The position numbers and the translations under genes were made by a program. From Flavobacterium sp. 245 (lineage in GTDB: Bacteria > Bacteroidota > Bacteroidia > Flavobacteriales > Flavobacteriaceae): 64,000 nucleotides of DNA. Below, in pieces: positions 7,352 to 16,895 of the stretch (the stretch's first letter is position 1; each line of letters opens with the position of its first letter). Under the pieces are notes generated by a model that ran no database searches, had not been told where the DNA came from, and saw only the letters and a list, made by a program, of their open reading frames with translations. Location: assembly GCF_004362055.1 (NCBI RefSeq), contig NZ_SNXB01000008.1, positions 62,001 through 126,000 on the forward strand, read 5' to 3'.

Positions 7352-10183
7352 TTAGAAATCGTAACGTAATGTAAAGTTCCAAGTTCTTCCGAATCCAAAG
7401 AATACCTGGTTAGCAGTAGCTACACCATTGTAAAGTAATCCTTTTGAAGCATAAGTACCGTTTGCACCAGCTGGTTGTCCAGCAGCAACTGGAAGGTTGT
7501 CATCTGCAAAGATATTAGTTCTTGATTCAGCGATATAAATTTTATCGAAAACGTTGTTAACGTTTAATCTGAAGTTTACTGATTTGTCTTTGTTTTTACC
7601 AGTTAACATTTTGTATGAGAAACCAGCATCAAATAATCCGTAAGAAGGTAATTCTAATGAACCTTTGTTTACAGGGTTTGTGAAGCTATTAGGGCTGATT
7701 CCAGCGTATACATTGTCATTATAGTTGTAGTTAGCATCTAAAAACACTCTTGTTAAAACTTCGTAAGAAGCTCCTAAAGAAGCTGTTAATTGTGCAGCAT
7801 CACCAACTTTTACTCCATCCATGTAGATAGTTGCAGCAGTGTATCCAGGAACTGGAGTGTTGTCTACTTGCCAGTAAGCATTTAATGTAGCATTTCCTTT
7901 GTATTCCCAGATTCCGTAAGAAGCCATACCATAAACTCTTAATTTGTCTGTGATGTTAGAGCTTCCTTCAAACTCAATTCCAGAGTGAACTTCGTTAAGA
8001 CCTGTGTATTCAGTATATGTTGTACCTGCTGGAATAGTTGCAGAAGTTGGTAAAGCGTTACCTTTTAAGTATCTGTCATCCCAGTTAGTGTTGTACACGT
8101 TAACAGATCCATTGAAGAATCTTGAACGGAAAGAATAACCAGCTTCGAAACCTAAGATTTTCTCATTTGTTAGGTTAGGGTTTACTGTAGATCTGTTGTT
8201 AGGATATACAGAGTTGAAGAATGGTTGTCTTGAGTAGTATCCTGCATTAGCAAAAACATTGCTTTTTTCATTAATGTTGTAGTTAACTCCACCTTTAATA
8301 TTTCCACCTAAGATGTTTTTGTAATCTGTTGATGATAATGGATCAGTTGGCAAGTAAACGAAATCATCTTCTCTTTTGAATCCTTGTTGAGAAACAGCTC
8401 CTTGAACGAAAGCAGTTAAATTATCTTTAGAGTATTCTAATTGAGTAAACACACCATACCATCTAACTTTTCCAGTACTGTTGAAAGAGATTTTTTCATA
8501 CTCTTTTTTGTCAAAAACATTCCATTGAACGTCTGTTGGGTAAGTAGTTGTAACGTGTTTTGTTGGATTACTTTTTTGTGAAGTGTCGTAAAACTCATCA
8601 GCACCAAATAAGTCATTTAATACAGTAAAGTGGTATCCTGTGTATGTTCTTCCGTCAAAACCAAAGTCTAAAGTCAAAGTTTCAGACAGTTTTTTGTTTA
8701 AGTTGATTACAGCTCCATACCAGTCATGTGAGTTGATAGAAGATGTTTGAGAGATCCCTGAAGTACCAGTACTTGCACCATTTGCAGCACTAGAACCAGA
8801 AGAGAATGTATTTTGGTAAAGACCACCTACTTTAGCTCTTGTTTGTAATCCTGTAAAACCATTGATGTTAACAGGCTGTCCTGAGTTGTATGCTACAATT
8901 TTATCGTAATCGATTAAACCGTCAGCAGTTCTGAAAGCTACAAGGTCATTGTAAACTTTTCCTCTAATTCCACCAGCAGCACTAGCTCCAGCTCCACGAC
9001 CTAAAGATGCGTAAAGTACAGAAGAAAGTTTTGTAGTTTCATTGATTTTGTAATCCCAGTTGAAAGAAGCAATTGGTTTGTGGTAGTAGTTCTTTCTGAT
9101 ATTGTATTCTTCACCATTACGGTATCCCGTATCAGCGTTGTATTTGTAATTTGGTTTGTCAAGACTACCATATTGTTGGTAAGTAGCAATTGTAGATACA
9201 GTAGATCTTTGGTTGTGCCATTGTGGAGCACCAGTTACTGTTAATTGGAAATCATGCGTTCCGCTTTTGTTTCCATATCCTAAAGCTACAAAGTAGTTAG
9301 AACCTTCAAACGCTGTTCCAGGGATGTAACCATCTCCCATTGTTTGAGATAATAAGATAGAAGCAGAAAGACCATTGCTTAATTTTCCAGTACTGTATGA
9401 ACCTTGAATTTTAAAGTTTCTTCCGTTACCGAACATAGAAGCGAAAGATCCGCCTTCTTTTCTGTCAGAAGTTTTAGTAAGGATGTTGATTGTTCCTCCT
9501 ACAGAAGGAGATACCAATTTAGAAGAACCTAAACCTCTTTGAACTTGAATAACAGAAGCTACATCTGAAAGACCAGCCCAGTTACTCCAGTAAACAGAAC
9601 CATTTTCCATGTCGTTAACTGGCATACCATTGATCATTACTGCAATGTTATTTTGGTTAAAACCACGTAATGTAATTCTTGAATCTCCAAAACCACCACC
9701 TGATTTAGTAGCATAAACTGAAGGAGTGTTTTTTAAGATTTCTGGAAACTCTTGAGTTCCTAATTTTTGCTGAATTTCAGCTGCTTTAATTGTAGACACA
9801 GCAACCGGAGTTTTTCTGTCTTTAGCAACGTCAATTACACTGCTTTTTACTACAATCTCGCTTAATTCATTTGAGTTAGATGCTAAAACAATCTCACCTA
9901 AGTTTGTAGTTGAGCCATTTGATACTGTAAATTTTACAGTTTTGTTGTCATAACCTAAGAAAGAGACAACAATCTCTCCTGAACCCGTTGTTGAATTGAG
10001 GGTAAATTTACCATCAAAATCTGTTGAAGTAGCTGTAGATGATCCTTTGATCGCTACGTTTGCTCCTGGTAATGAACCGCCTGTTCCGTCGGTAATTGTA
10101 CCAGTCACTTTTCCTTGAGAAAATACGGTTGAAACTATCATAAAAAATAGTCCAGTAAGTAACCAATTTTTCATTTTCTTCAT
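7352..10183 (-). CDS. TonB-dependent receptor with CarboxypepD_reg-like domain
   Basis: The 943-aa outer-membrane receptor has a signal peptide (1-22, ending TVFSQ), a CarboxypepD_reg-like beta-sandwich (about 24-110, GKVTGTITDGTGGSLPGANV), a plug (about 120-235, with LRGFNQNNIAVMINGMPVND) and a 22-strand barrel ending in a C-terminal aromatic residue (TLRYDF). It imports a substrate across the outer membrane with TonB energy. There is no SusD partner nearby. The plug and late segments resemble siderophore or Fe-type receptors more than SusC. The substrate is not known. Confidence 0.93.
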   Translation of the reverse strand: MKKMKNWLLTGLFFMIVSTVFSQGKVTGTITDGTGGSLPGANVAIKGSSTATSTDFDGKFTLNSTTGSGEIVVSFLGYDNKTVKFTVSNGSTTNLGEIVLASNSNELSEIVVKSSVIDVAKDRKTPVAVSTIKAAEIQQKLGTQEFPEILKNTPSVYATKSGGGFGDSRITLRGFNQNNIAVMINGMPVNDMENGSVYWSNWAGLSDVASVIQVQRGLGSSKLVSPSVGGTINILTKTSDRKEGGSFASMFGNGRNFKIQGSYSTGKLSNGLSASILLSQTMGDGYIPGTAFEGSNYFVALGYGNKSGTHDFQLTVTGAPQWHNQRSTVSTIATYQQYGSLDKPNYKYNADTGYRNGEEYNIRKNYYHKPIASFNWDYKINETTKLSSVLYASLGRGAGASAAGGIRGKVYNDLVAFRTADGLIDYDKIVAYNSGQPVNINGFTGLQTRAKVGGLYQNTFSSGSSAANGASTGTSGISQTSSINSHDWYGAVINLNKKLSETLTLDFGFDGRTYTGYHFTVLNDLFGADEFYDTSQKSNPTKHVTTTYPTDVQWNVFDKKEYEKISFNSTGKVRWYGVFTQLEYSKDNLTAFVQGAVSQQGFKREDDFVYLPTDPLSSTDYKNILGGNIKGGVNYNINEKSNVFANAGYYSRQPFFNSVYPNNRSTVNPNLTNEKILGFEAGYSFRSRFFNGSVNVYNTNWDDRYLKGNALPTSATIPAGTTYTEYTGLNEVHSGIEFEGSSNITDKLRVYGMASYGIWEYKGNATLNAYWQVDNTPVPGYTAATIYMDGVKVGDAAQLTASLGASYEVLTRVFLDANYNYNDNVYAGISPNSFTNPVNKGSLELPSYGLFDAGFSYKMLTGKNKDKSVNFRLNVNNVFDKIYIAESRTNIFADDNLPVAAGQPAGANGTYASKGLLYNGVATANQVFFGFGRTWNFTLRYDF

Positions 10184-10208
10184 TTGTTATTTAGTTTATT
10201 GTTTTTGG

Positions 10209-10216
10209 CAAAATTA
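10209..10216 (-). promoter_or_regulatory. Candidate -10 box for the TonB receptor
   Basis: CAAAATTA read on the minus strand is TAATTTTG, fitting the Bacteroidota TAnnTTTG box, 26 bp upstream of the start codon. A TTG on the minus strand lies at about 10242-10244, slightly too far for the usual -33 spacing. The remaining spacer to 10435 is AT-rich and I see nothing else in it. Confidence 0.45.
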
Positions 10217-10435
10217 TAACATTAAAATCAGATAATGTTATCAAAATGTTAAGAAAAATTAGTTTTACGTTTTCTGCTGCGCATTAAAATGATTTTTTCT
10301 TTTTTAGTTAAATTAAATAACACTTTTTTGAATTTAAAGCCTTGTTTTTTGTTAAAATGATAATGATTTGAACAGTCGTGTAGCCGTAAACCTGCAAAAA
10401 GATATATTTTAAGGCTTTTAGGTGGTTGTTTTATA

Positions 10436-10474
10436 CGAAAAAACGCCTTAATTTTTATTAAATTAAGGCGTTTC
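10436..10474 (-). terminator. Terminator of pgi
   Basis: A perfect 14-bp stem, AAACGCCTTAATTT (10441-10454) and AAATTAAGGCGTTT (10460-10473), is followed on the minus strand by T residues. It lies 22 bp past the pgi stop. Confidence 0.9.
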
Positions 10475-10495
10475 AGTTTGTTATAAAATTGTGAT

Positions 10496-12139
10496 TTATT
10501 TGTTTTTCAAAAAGTGATTTAATAAAAAGGTTGTAGAACTGTCATGAGCCTTAACAGTTTTAGAATTTATTTCGTCTAAAATAGAATTTGCCAACTGTTT
10601 TCCTAATTCAACACCCCACTGGTCAAAACTGAAAATGTTCCAGATAATGCCTTGAACAAAAATTTTGTGTTCGTATAATGCAATCAACGAACCTAAGCTT
10701 TTTGGCGTCAATTTTTCAATCAAAATTGTATTTGTTGGTTTGTTTCCGGTAAATACTTTGAAAGGCAATAAATAAGAAGCTTTTTCTGCAGAAAGTCCTT
10801 GTTTGTCAAATTCTGCCTGAACTTGAGCTTCTGTTTTTCCGTTCATTAACGCTTCAGTCTGAGCGAAAAAGTTTGACATTAATTTGTCGTGATGATCTTC
10901 GTTTCCGTAAAGTGGTTTTATGAACCCGATAAAATCGGTTGGGATTCTTTTAGTTCCTTGGTGAATTAATTGGAAGAAAGCATGTTGAGAATTTGTTCCT
11001 GGTTCTCCCCAAATAATAGTTCCAGTTTGATAGTTTACCGGTTTTCCGTCACGGCCAACACTTTTTCCGTTGCTTTCCATAGTTGCTTGTTGCAAGTACG
11101 GAGCTAGTTTTGCTAGATATTGTGTGTACGGAATCAAAGCTTCGCTTTCGGCTCCATAAAAATTATTGTACCAAACACTTAATAAAGCCAAAATTACCGG
11201 AATATTTTCATCAAATTCTGCCGATTTAAAATGCTCGTCCATTTCATTTGCACCAACTAATAATTGGTTGTAGTTATCAAAACCAACTGCCAGAGCAATG
11301 CTTAAACCAACAGCACTCCAAAGAGAAAATCTTCCTCCAACCCAATCCCACATAGGGAAAACATTGTCTGGATTAATTCCGAATTGTGTTACTTTTTGAA
11401 TATTTGTAGAAACGGCAACGAAGTGTTTTGCAATATCTTCCTGAGAAGCCGATTTCAAAAACCACTCTTTAATAGTTTCAGAATTTGAAAGTGTTTCCTG
11501 AGTTGTAAAAGTTTTAGAAACAATTAAAAATAAAGTCGTTTCTGGATTTAACTTTTTAATTACTTCATTTACGTGATCGCCGTCAACATTAGAAACGAAA
11601 TGTAAGTTTAAGTGATTTTTGTAAAATTGTAAAGCTTCAACTGCCATTACCGGACCAAGATCTGAACCTCCAATTCCAATATTTACGACATCTGTAAATG
11701 TTTTTCCTGTAAAACCTTTTCTTTCGCCAGAAATAACTTCGTTCGTAAAGTTTTTGATTTTATTTTTTACTTCATAAACTTCAGGAATTACATTCTCTCC
11801 GTCAACTTTAATTACTGCCGATTGCGGGGCACGCAAGGCAGTATGTAAAACGGCACGGTTTTCTGTTTGATTAATTAATTCTCCTCCAAAATAATCAGAA
11901 ATTGCATTTTTTAATCCAATTGAATTTGCCAGTTCTAGTAAAAGAGAAATTGTTTCCTGACTTATATTGTTTTTAGAATAATCAACTAAAAAATCATTCC
12001 ATTGTAAATTGAATTTTTCAGCGCGGGCATTATCCTGTTGAAATAATTCTTGTATCGTTGTTTCGTGAATTGCATTATAGTGGTTTTGCAGATTTTTCCA
12101 CGCCTCAGTCCCAGTTGGGTTTGTTGTGTTTAAAGCCAT
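10496..12139 (-). CDS. pgi: Glucose-6-phosphate isomerase
   Basis: Pgi interconverts glucose 6-phosphate and fructose 6-phosphate. The 547-aa length fits the long bacterial/eukaryotic type. Signatures are GIGGSDLGPVMA near 152-163, VSKTFTTQET with sugar-phosphate ligands near 208-217, WVGGRFSLWSAVGL and the second PGI signature GVELGKQLA near 510-518. The active-site His lies in SQHAFFQLIHQGTKRIP. It is monocistronic, with its own terminator and a probable -10 box at 12176-12183. Confidence 0.97.
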   Translation of the reverse strand: MALNTTNPTGTEAWKNLQNHYNAIHETTIQELFQQDNARAEKFNLQWNDFLVDYSKNNISQETISLLLELANSIGLKNAISDYFGGELINQTENRAVLHTALRAPQSAVIKVDGENVIPEVYEVKNKIKNFTNEVISGERKGFTGKTFTDVVNIGIGGSDLGPVMAVEALQFYKNHLNLHFVSNVDGDHVNEVIKKLNPETTLFLIVSKTFTTQETLSNSETIKEWFLKSASQEDIAKHFVAVSTNIQKVTQFGINPDNVFPMWDWVGGRFSLWSAVGLSIALAVGFDNYNQLLVGANEMDEHFKSAEFDENIPVILALLSVWYNNFYGAESEALIPYTQYLAKLAPYLQQATMESNGKSVGRDGKPVNYQTGTIIWGEPGTNSQHAFFQLIHQGTKRIPTDFIGFIKPLYGNEDHHDKLMSNFFAQTEALMNGKTEAQVQAEFDKQGLSAEKASYLLPFKVFTGNKPTNTILIEKLTPKSLGSLIALYEHKIFVQGIIWNIFSFDQWGVELGKQLANSILDEINSKTVKAHDSSTTFLLNHFLKNK

Positions 12140-12175
12140 TTGTATTTTATTATGTGGTTTGTTTTTTCAGAAACA

Positions 12176-12183
12176 CAAAAATA
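12176..12183 (-). promoter_or_regulatory. Candidate -10 box of pgi
   Basis: CAAAAATA on the plus strand is TATTTTTG on the minus strand, which fits TAnnTTTG 37 bp upstream of the pgi start codon. I found no good -33 TTG at the usual distance. Confidence 0.4.
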
Positions 12184-12275
12184 CTGAAATTACTTTTAAA
12201 AGCTTAACGGTTCACGATTATATAACAATTAGTTACGAAAACGTTTTATGAATGTGATTTGAAAATAATCAGTTC

Positions 12276-12938
12276 TTAAAATTTATCAACACTAAGAATT
12301 TTGATTAAAAGTGCTAAAGGAAAAATTATTGAACCGAGAATAAAAATGGTTTTACCATGATTTCGGTCGGCATCATTATAGGAATAAATGCGTTGACCGT
12401 TTGGTAAAGTTTTTTTAGAAGTCCAAAGCGAATAACCAATAACAATTCCAATTCCGCCACCCAAAAGTGAAAATATATATCCAGCAATTATCCAAGGTTT
12501 TTGATTTTCTTCTGGCTTTGCTAAAATTTTCAGACGTTCTTTTTTTAAAGAAGAAAGCATGTCAAGATCAATATTTTTGCCTCGCTCTTTCAGAAGTTTT
12601 TGTGCTAATTTGTAATCAAAAACATTCCATTCGTCCGATTTTAAAAGAACATCGTATAATTCTTCATCCGAAAAGCTTAAAAGATAGTAATCTTTGTCAA
12701 CTTGATTTAGAAGGTTTTCGGTGTCTTTTTCCAGAATATCTTCCGCCTTAGCGAAATCAGCAGGATCAATCTTTATCTCATATTGATTTTGTAAAGTACT
12801 TCCTGAAAAAGTAATGTCAACAGGTGCAATATTATCAGCTAAAACTGTTTTGATATTGTTTTTGTTTAGTAATATTTCAATCTCTTTGGCTTGAATTCTA
12901 GTTGGGAAATTCTTAAAAGCGATAAAATTTTCAGTCAT
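12276..12938 (-). CDS. DUF2007-domain membrane protein
   Basis: The 220-aa protein starts with a DUF2007-like alpha/beta domain (about 4-70; IAFKNFPTRIQAKEIEILLNK and IKIDPADFAKAEDIL), named putative prokaryotic signal-transducing protein in domain databases. A helical linker follows, then two hydrophobic helices at about 148-168 and 197-215. The last residues are cytoplasmic. Function is unknown. It is downstream of the 206-aa hypothetical gene, in the same direction and 50 bp away, so the two could be co-transcribed. Confidence 0.75.
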   Translation of the reverse strand: MTENFIAFKNFPTRIQAKEIEILLNKNNIKTVLADNIAPVDITFSGSTLQNQYEIKIDPADFAKAEDILEKDTENLLNQVDKDYYLLSFSDEELYDVLLKSDEWNVFDYKLAQKLLKERGKNIDLDMLSSLKKERLKILAKPEENQKPWIIAGYIFSLLGGGIGIVIGYSLWTSKKTLPNGQRIYSYNDADRNHGKTIFILGSIIFPLALLIKILSVDKF

Positions 12939-12988
12939 TATTTGGGGTTGGTTTTAATGTTTTATTCTCTTTTTAAAAGTTTAATTTA

Positions 12989-13609
12989 TTACCAAATCTT
13001 CCACCAAGGTTTTTTATTTACTTCGATAGTTTTCTTTTCGGGATCAATTTCTATTCTTTTTGAAGGTTCTATTTTAATTTTTGAATCATCAAAAAACATT
13101 TCGCCATTATCATTCATTCCAATTGGAAGTTTGGTTTTTTCTTTCCAATCTTCGGTTTGTAATTCAGGAATTAGTGCCAAATTGACTTTGGCGCTGAATT
13201 TTTTTCTTGCTTTTTCTATAATTTCTTCTTCTAGATTTGAAGAAGAATTTTTAAAAAGCGTCAACGAATTGTCAGGAATGTTTAATAGAAAAACCTGAGT
13301 TTTGTCTCCAATTTTATAAATATCCAAAACTTTAAAATAAGCAATTGTATCTAGAAGAAAGTGCCCAATTTTTGCAGAATCAGGATTGAATTTTGATAAA
13401 TCTTTGGGATGAGAACTAGCAATCAAATATCTAAAATTTCCAGAAAGTCCACCGCCAATAGAAGTCATATCAGTAAATCCTTTTTCCTGAATTATCTGTC
13501 CGATTTTGTAATTCGAAATTAAATTCTCTGATAAATTCGTGTCTCTGTAAAATAGTTTTAAACCAGAAAAAGTTTCACTGTAAATTGCTTTAAGCCGAGC
13601 ATTTTTCAT
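12989..13609 (-). CDS. Conserved hypothetical protein (206 aa)
   Basis: I do not recognise a named domain. The protein is soluble, with a mixed alpha/beta pattern, no signal peptide, a Gly-rich turn (SIGGGLSGNFRYLIASSHP, near 51-69) and a charged C-terminal tail ending KKPWWKIW. Composition and codon use match its neighbours. It follows the M23 peptidase gene by about 39 bp on the same strand and precedes the DUF2007 gene, so it may belong to that transcription unit. Confidence 0.65.
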   Translation of the reverse strand: MKNARLKAIYSETFSGLKLFYRDTNLSENLISNYKIGQIIQEKGFTDMTSIGGGLSGNFRYLIASSHPKDLSKFNPDSAKIGHFLLDTIAYFKVLDIYKIGDKTQVFLLNIPDNSLTLFKNSSSNLEEEIIEKARKKFSAKVNLALIPELQTEDWKEKTKLPIGMNDNGEMFFDDSKIKIEPSKRIEIDPEKKTIEVNKKPWWKIW

Positions 13610-13647
13610 GTTTTGCTATTTTTTGAATTGAGTTTTCAATAAAAAAA

Positions 13648-14868
13648 TTAAAGATTCCCTATACTGTCCAATTCTCTTTTCAACGGTTCGATTTGTTTAG
13701 TGAAGCGAGTTTTGTCATTTCCCGTTAAAGATTCTCCGGTTGGTAAATTTAAACGAAGTGCATCTACTTGAACGCCATTCTTCCAGAAACGATAACAAAC
13801 GTGTGGTCCAGAAGCTAAACCCGTACTTCCAACTAAGCCAATAGTCTGTCCTTGTGTAACGCGCTGTCCGCGACGAACCAAGATTTTTGACATATGCAAA
13901 TATTGAGTAGAGTAGGTTCCGTTGTGTTTTACTTTAACAAAGTTTCCGTTTCCTGCTGTATATCCCGTTGCTTCAACAACTCCAGAGGCAGTTGTAGAAA
14001 TAGGAGTTCCTCGCGGCGCTGCATAATCTGTTCCTTTGTGTGCTTTCCAGGTATGCTGAACCGGATGAAATCTATTCATTGTAAATCGAGAAGTGATTCG
14101 GCTGAATTTAATCGGCGTTTTTAGGAAGAAATTTTTAAGTGTTCTTCCTTGGTCATCATAATATTCTATCTTTCCTGAAAGCGTATCTTTTTCAAACGGA
14201 AAAGCATAAACGATTTTTCCTTTATATTCAAAAAAAGCAGCTTCAAGCTCTTCAACACCGTCGTACGTTTTTCCGTTGATGAATCTTTCAGTGAAAATTA
14301 ATCCATAGCGATCGCCTTTTTTAAGTTTGAAAAAGTCAATTGACCAAGAAAATACTTTTGTAATTCTGCTGGCAAGTGCAGTTTCGACACTTTCATTTCC
14401 TAAAGTTTCAGAAAGAGAGCTTTTTAAAACGCCACCAATAATTTTGCGTTTTAAAGTAACCGGTTTTATTTTTTTGTAAGCTTTTGCAATACTGTCTCTC
14501 AAATCAATGACATAATAGGTCAGAGCGTCAGGTTGATAGATAAAAACTTGAAGGTTGTTAGTTTTGTTTTTTGAACGAAGCAAAGTATAAGGTTTGTTGT
14601 AACGAATTGATCTAACATTAAAAGAATCTTTTACCTGTTCGACAATATCGTGTACTTTTTTGTCACCAATATTTTGACTTTGAAAAATAGATCCGAACGA
14701 ATCTCCTTTTGAAATGGTGTCGTTTACAACATTAAAGTCTGCGTAATTAAAACCAAACTCTACTTTTTTAGTTTTTGGTTTTGCGATTTTAGTTTCAACT
14801 TTTTCATCCGTTTTATTGCATGAAAACACTGAGAATAAAAGGATTATAATTACAACTGCTTTTTTCAA
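13648..14868 (-). CDS. M23 family metallopeptidase lipoprotein
   Basis: The 406-aa lipoprotein (lipobox Cys17 in FSVFSC) has a long N-terminal domain and a LytM/M23 domain at about 255-385. Zn-site motifs are HKGTD (His277, Asp281) and YLH (His325). The usual HxH third motif reads HVC (His356, Cys358), so one His is replaced by Cys. M23 enzymes are endopeptidases of peptidoglycan cross-links, and some act only as activators. Its gene follows kynA by 30 bp on the same strand. A role in cell-wall remodelling from the periplasmic face is inferred. Confidence 0.9.
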   Translation of the reverse strand: MKKAVVIIILLFSVFSCNKTDEKVETKIAKPKTKKVEFGFNYADFNVVNDTISKGDSFGSIFQSQNIGDKKVHDIVEQVKDSFNVRSIRYNKPYTLLRSKNKTNNLQVFIYQPDALTYYVIDLRDSIAKAYKKIKPVTLKRKIIGGVLKSSLSETLGNESVETALASRITKVFSWSIDFFKLKKGDRYGLIFTERFINGKTYDGVEELEAAFFEYKGKIVYAFPFEKDTLSGKIEYYDDQGRTLKNFFLKTPIKFSRITSRFTMNRFHPVQHTWKAHKGTDYAAPRGTPISTTASGVVEATGYTAGNGNFVKVKHNGTYSTQYLHMSKILVRRGQRVTQGQTIGLVGSTGLASGPHVCYRFWKNGVQVDALRLNLPTGESLTGNDKTRFTKQIEPLKRELDSIGNL

Positions 14869-14898
14869 ACTTATACTTTTTTTAGGAAACTAAAGTGG

Positions 14899-15831
14899 TT
14901 ATTCATTTCCCCAATTGGACAATTCTTCTTCGGTCCACAATTTAGGAAAAAAGATGCGTCTTTGGTATTTTGGATGCATATATTTTTGCCAGTCACTTCC
15001 TCCGGTCGCTTCTCCATTGCCTTTACCGCTTTCCAAAATGTATTTTCTGGCAGTATTAAGATGTTGCATTACCCACGTAATATTTACGGTTTTGTCATAA
15101 TGGCGCATTGCGTCAATTAGTTCTTTATTTTGTTGATCCTCAATAGGAAGCTGTGTGAATTTTTGCCAAATATTTTTCGTTTTAAACGATGACATTTGTC
15201 TTAAAAACTGTTCTTTGTATTTTTTCTCAAACTCGTTAAGCAAGTATGATTTTTCTCCAGTTTGATAATCTTTTCCAGCCGCTTGCCAATAAAGATGTTC
15301 GAAACTGGTTTCTAAATCTGTATTTTCGTCAAAGTTTGCTTTGTATCTTCTGTCGGTTAAATTGATCACATCTGTAGATGCAAATTCAATCATTCTATAT
15401 TGTGCACTTTGAAATCCGCTTGCTGGCGTTAAAGTATTTCTGAATTTCATGTATTGATCCACTTCCATTCCGTTTTCCATAATGCTGAAAGAATTGGTCA
15501 GCATGTCAAAATAACGGGTAATTCTTGAAAGTCTTTCGCTGAAAAAATCTACCTGAATGTTTTCTGTTTCAGCGATTTGATCGATTTCCCACAAAATCAT
15601 TTTAAAAATTAATTCATTTACCTGATGGTACATAATAAAAACCATTTCATCAGGAAGTGTTGTGCGTTGTATTTGTAAATTTAAAAGGGCATCGGTTTGA
15701 ATATAATCCCAATATGTAATTGGTTTAGACCAAAGCAATCCTTCTAACTGAACATCAGTTTTTTGATTTATAGCTTGGAATTTTTGATCAATTTCTTTTA
15801 AAATTGATTCTGAATGATCAGTAAGGTTCAT
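14899..15831 (-). CDS. kynA: Tryptophan 2,3-dioxygenase family protein
   Basis: The 310-aa heme enzyme family opens the indole ring of tryptophan to give N-formylkynurenine. Family features are MVFIMYHQVNELIFKMILWEI (with the substrate-contact His near the start), RNTLTPASGFQSAQYR for substrate carboxylate binding and a C-terminal heme-ligand region, MQHLNTARKY. Its start codon overlaps the stop of the DUF3108 gene by one base (TAATG), so translation is probably coupled. No kynureninase or formamidase gene is in the window. Confidence 0.9.
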   Translation of the reverse strand: MNLTDHSESILKEIDQKFQAINQKTDVQLEGLLWSKPITYWDYIQTDALLNLQIQRTTLPDEMVFIMYHQVNELIFKMILWEIDQIAETENIQVDFFSERLSRITRYFDMLTNSFSIMENGMEVDQYMKFRNTLTPASGFQSAQYRMIEFASTDVINLTDRRYKANFDENTDLETSFEHLYWQAAGKDYQTGEKSYLLNEFEKKYKEQFLRQMSSFKTKNIWQKFTQLPIEDQQNKELIDAMRHYDKTVNITWVMQHLNTARKYILESGKGNGEATGGSDWQKYMHPKYQRRIFFPKLWTEEELSNWGNE

Positions 15832-16601
15832 TATTTTTTAACTTTAAATGGATTTTTTAATCCTTTATATTCATCAAGATCTGCTTTAAGAGATCCTACA
15901 GCAAGATCGGCTTTAATTCTAATAGGGACTTTGTTGTCGTCGTCTGTTATCCAGAGTGTTAAGCTTTCTTTCTCTTTAAAGACTCTGCCGGTTTGAACAA
16001 GTGGTTTGAAAACCATTGTAGAAACGGTTCCAAATTTAGTCGTAATATCTTGACGGCCTACATATTTTAACTTAAATTTTGTGATTTCGTCATCAAAAAA
16101 CATGTCAATTGTAATGGCTTCGCCTGATTTTAATTTATCAATATTCGGATGGTTTCTTAAGTAATAAAATGAAGATACAATATCTTGCACATTATCAGTG
16201 ATTACAATCGTTTTTTCAGATTTTCGTTTGTAATCTTTTACCAAAACTCTGTTTTCTGATTGATTAAAAAAACCTTCTTGATTTTTAGTGTAACCGCCTT
16301 CGTCAATTTTTCTCACATAGCGGTATGGGCTTCCGGATTCTTTATCAAAATAACTTTCGTATAAATCTTCTACTTTAAAGAAAAATTTTGACATGCCGGT
16401 TGTGTAACCTTTACCCACTGCATGGTATACTTTTTTATTGTTGACAGTTGCGTCTTTAACTTCAAGTGTAGCGTATCCGGCGTTTACAATTCCGTAATGA
16501 ATTCTGAATTTAAAAAACTCTCCCGTTCCGAAAGCGTCTTCTTTTTGTGTATCAAAACTAAAGGCAGTGAGGATGAATATGGCGAGGATTAATTTTTTCA
16601 T
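15831..16601 (-). CDS. DUF3108 domain-containing exported protein
   Basis: The 256-aa protein has a short signal peptide (1-16) and a DUF3108 beta-rich domain filling the rest, with the typical TGEFFKFRIHYGIVNAGYATLEV start and VFKEKESLTLWITDDDNKVPI end. DUF3108 proteins are periplasmic and of unknown function, with a fold related to lipid-binding barrels. It heads the DUF3108-kynA-M23 group and overlaps kynA by one base. The order is common in Flavobacteria, but a functional link to tryptophan breakdown is not evident. Confidence 0.85.
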   Translation of the reverse strand: MKKLILAIFILTAFSFDTQKEDAFGTGEFFKFRIHYGIVNAGYATLEVKDATVNNKKVYHAVGKGYTTGMSKFFFKVEDLYESYFDKESGSPYRYVRKIDEGGYTKNQEGFFNQSENRVLVKDYKRKSEKTIVITDNVQDIVSSFYYLRNHPNIDKLKSGEAITIDMFFDDEITKFKLKYVGRQDITTKFGTVSTMVFKPLVQTGRVFKEKESLTLWITDDDNKVPIRIKADLAVGSLKADLDEYKGLKNPFKVKK

Positions 16602-16664
16602 AGTACTGTTTTACAAATATTTATAAGGATAAATGCAAATTCTATTCCAAATGTACCAAAACAA

Positions 16665-16697
16665 AAAAACTCAGTCAAGTAATGACTGAGTTTTTAT
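16665..16697. terminator. Terminator between hppD and DUF3108
   Basis: A perfect 13-bp stem (16665-16677 and 16683-16695, core ACTCAGTCA) with a 5-nt loop has A and T runs at both ends. It lies about 200 bp past the hppD stop and 64 bp upstream of the DUF3108 start, so it separates the tyrosine genes from the kynA group. Confidence 0.88.
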
Positions 16698-16895
16698 GCT
16701 ATTAACTAACCAAAAAACTATAAATTATGAAATTTATATCAATTCAGAAGGAAACCACCCCTTCTTGATTTGCGAGTGCAAAGATAGATAGAAAGTTCAA
16801 AAAATAAATAGCAAAAGTCAAGTTTAACATATCATTTGCATAAAAACCATCGTTTTACAGAGAATTTTTCTACATAATGTAAAAATATTGCGTTT

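Noticed and set aside
9001..9231. Minus-strand frame inside the TonB receptor gene
   Set aside because: Out-of-frame shadow within the barrel-coding region, with biased composition.
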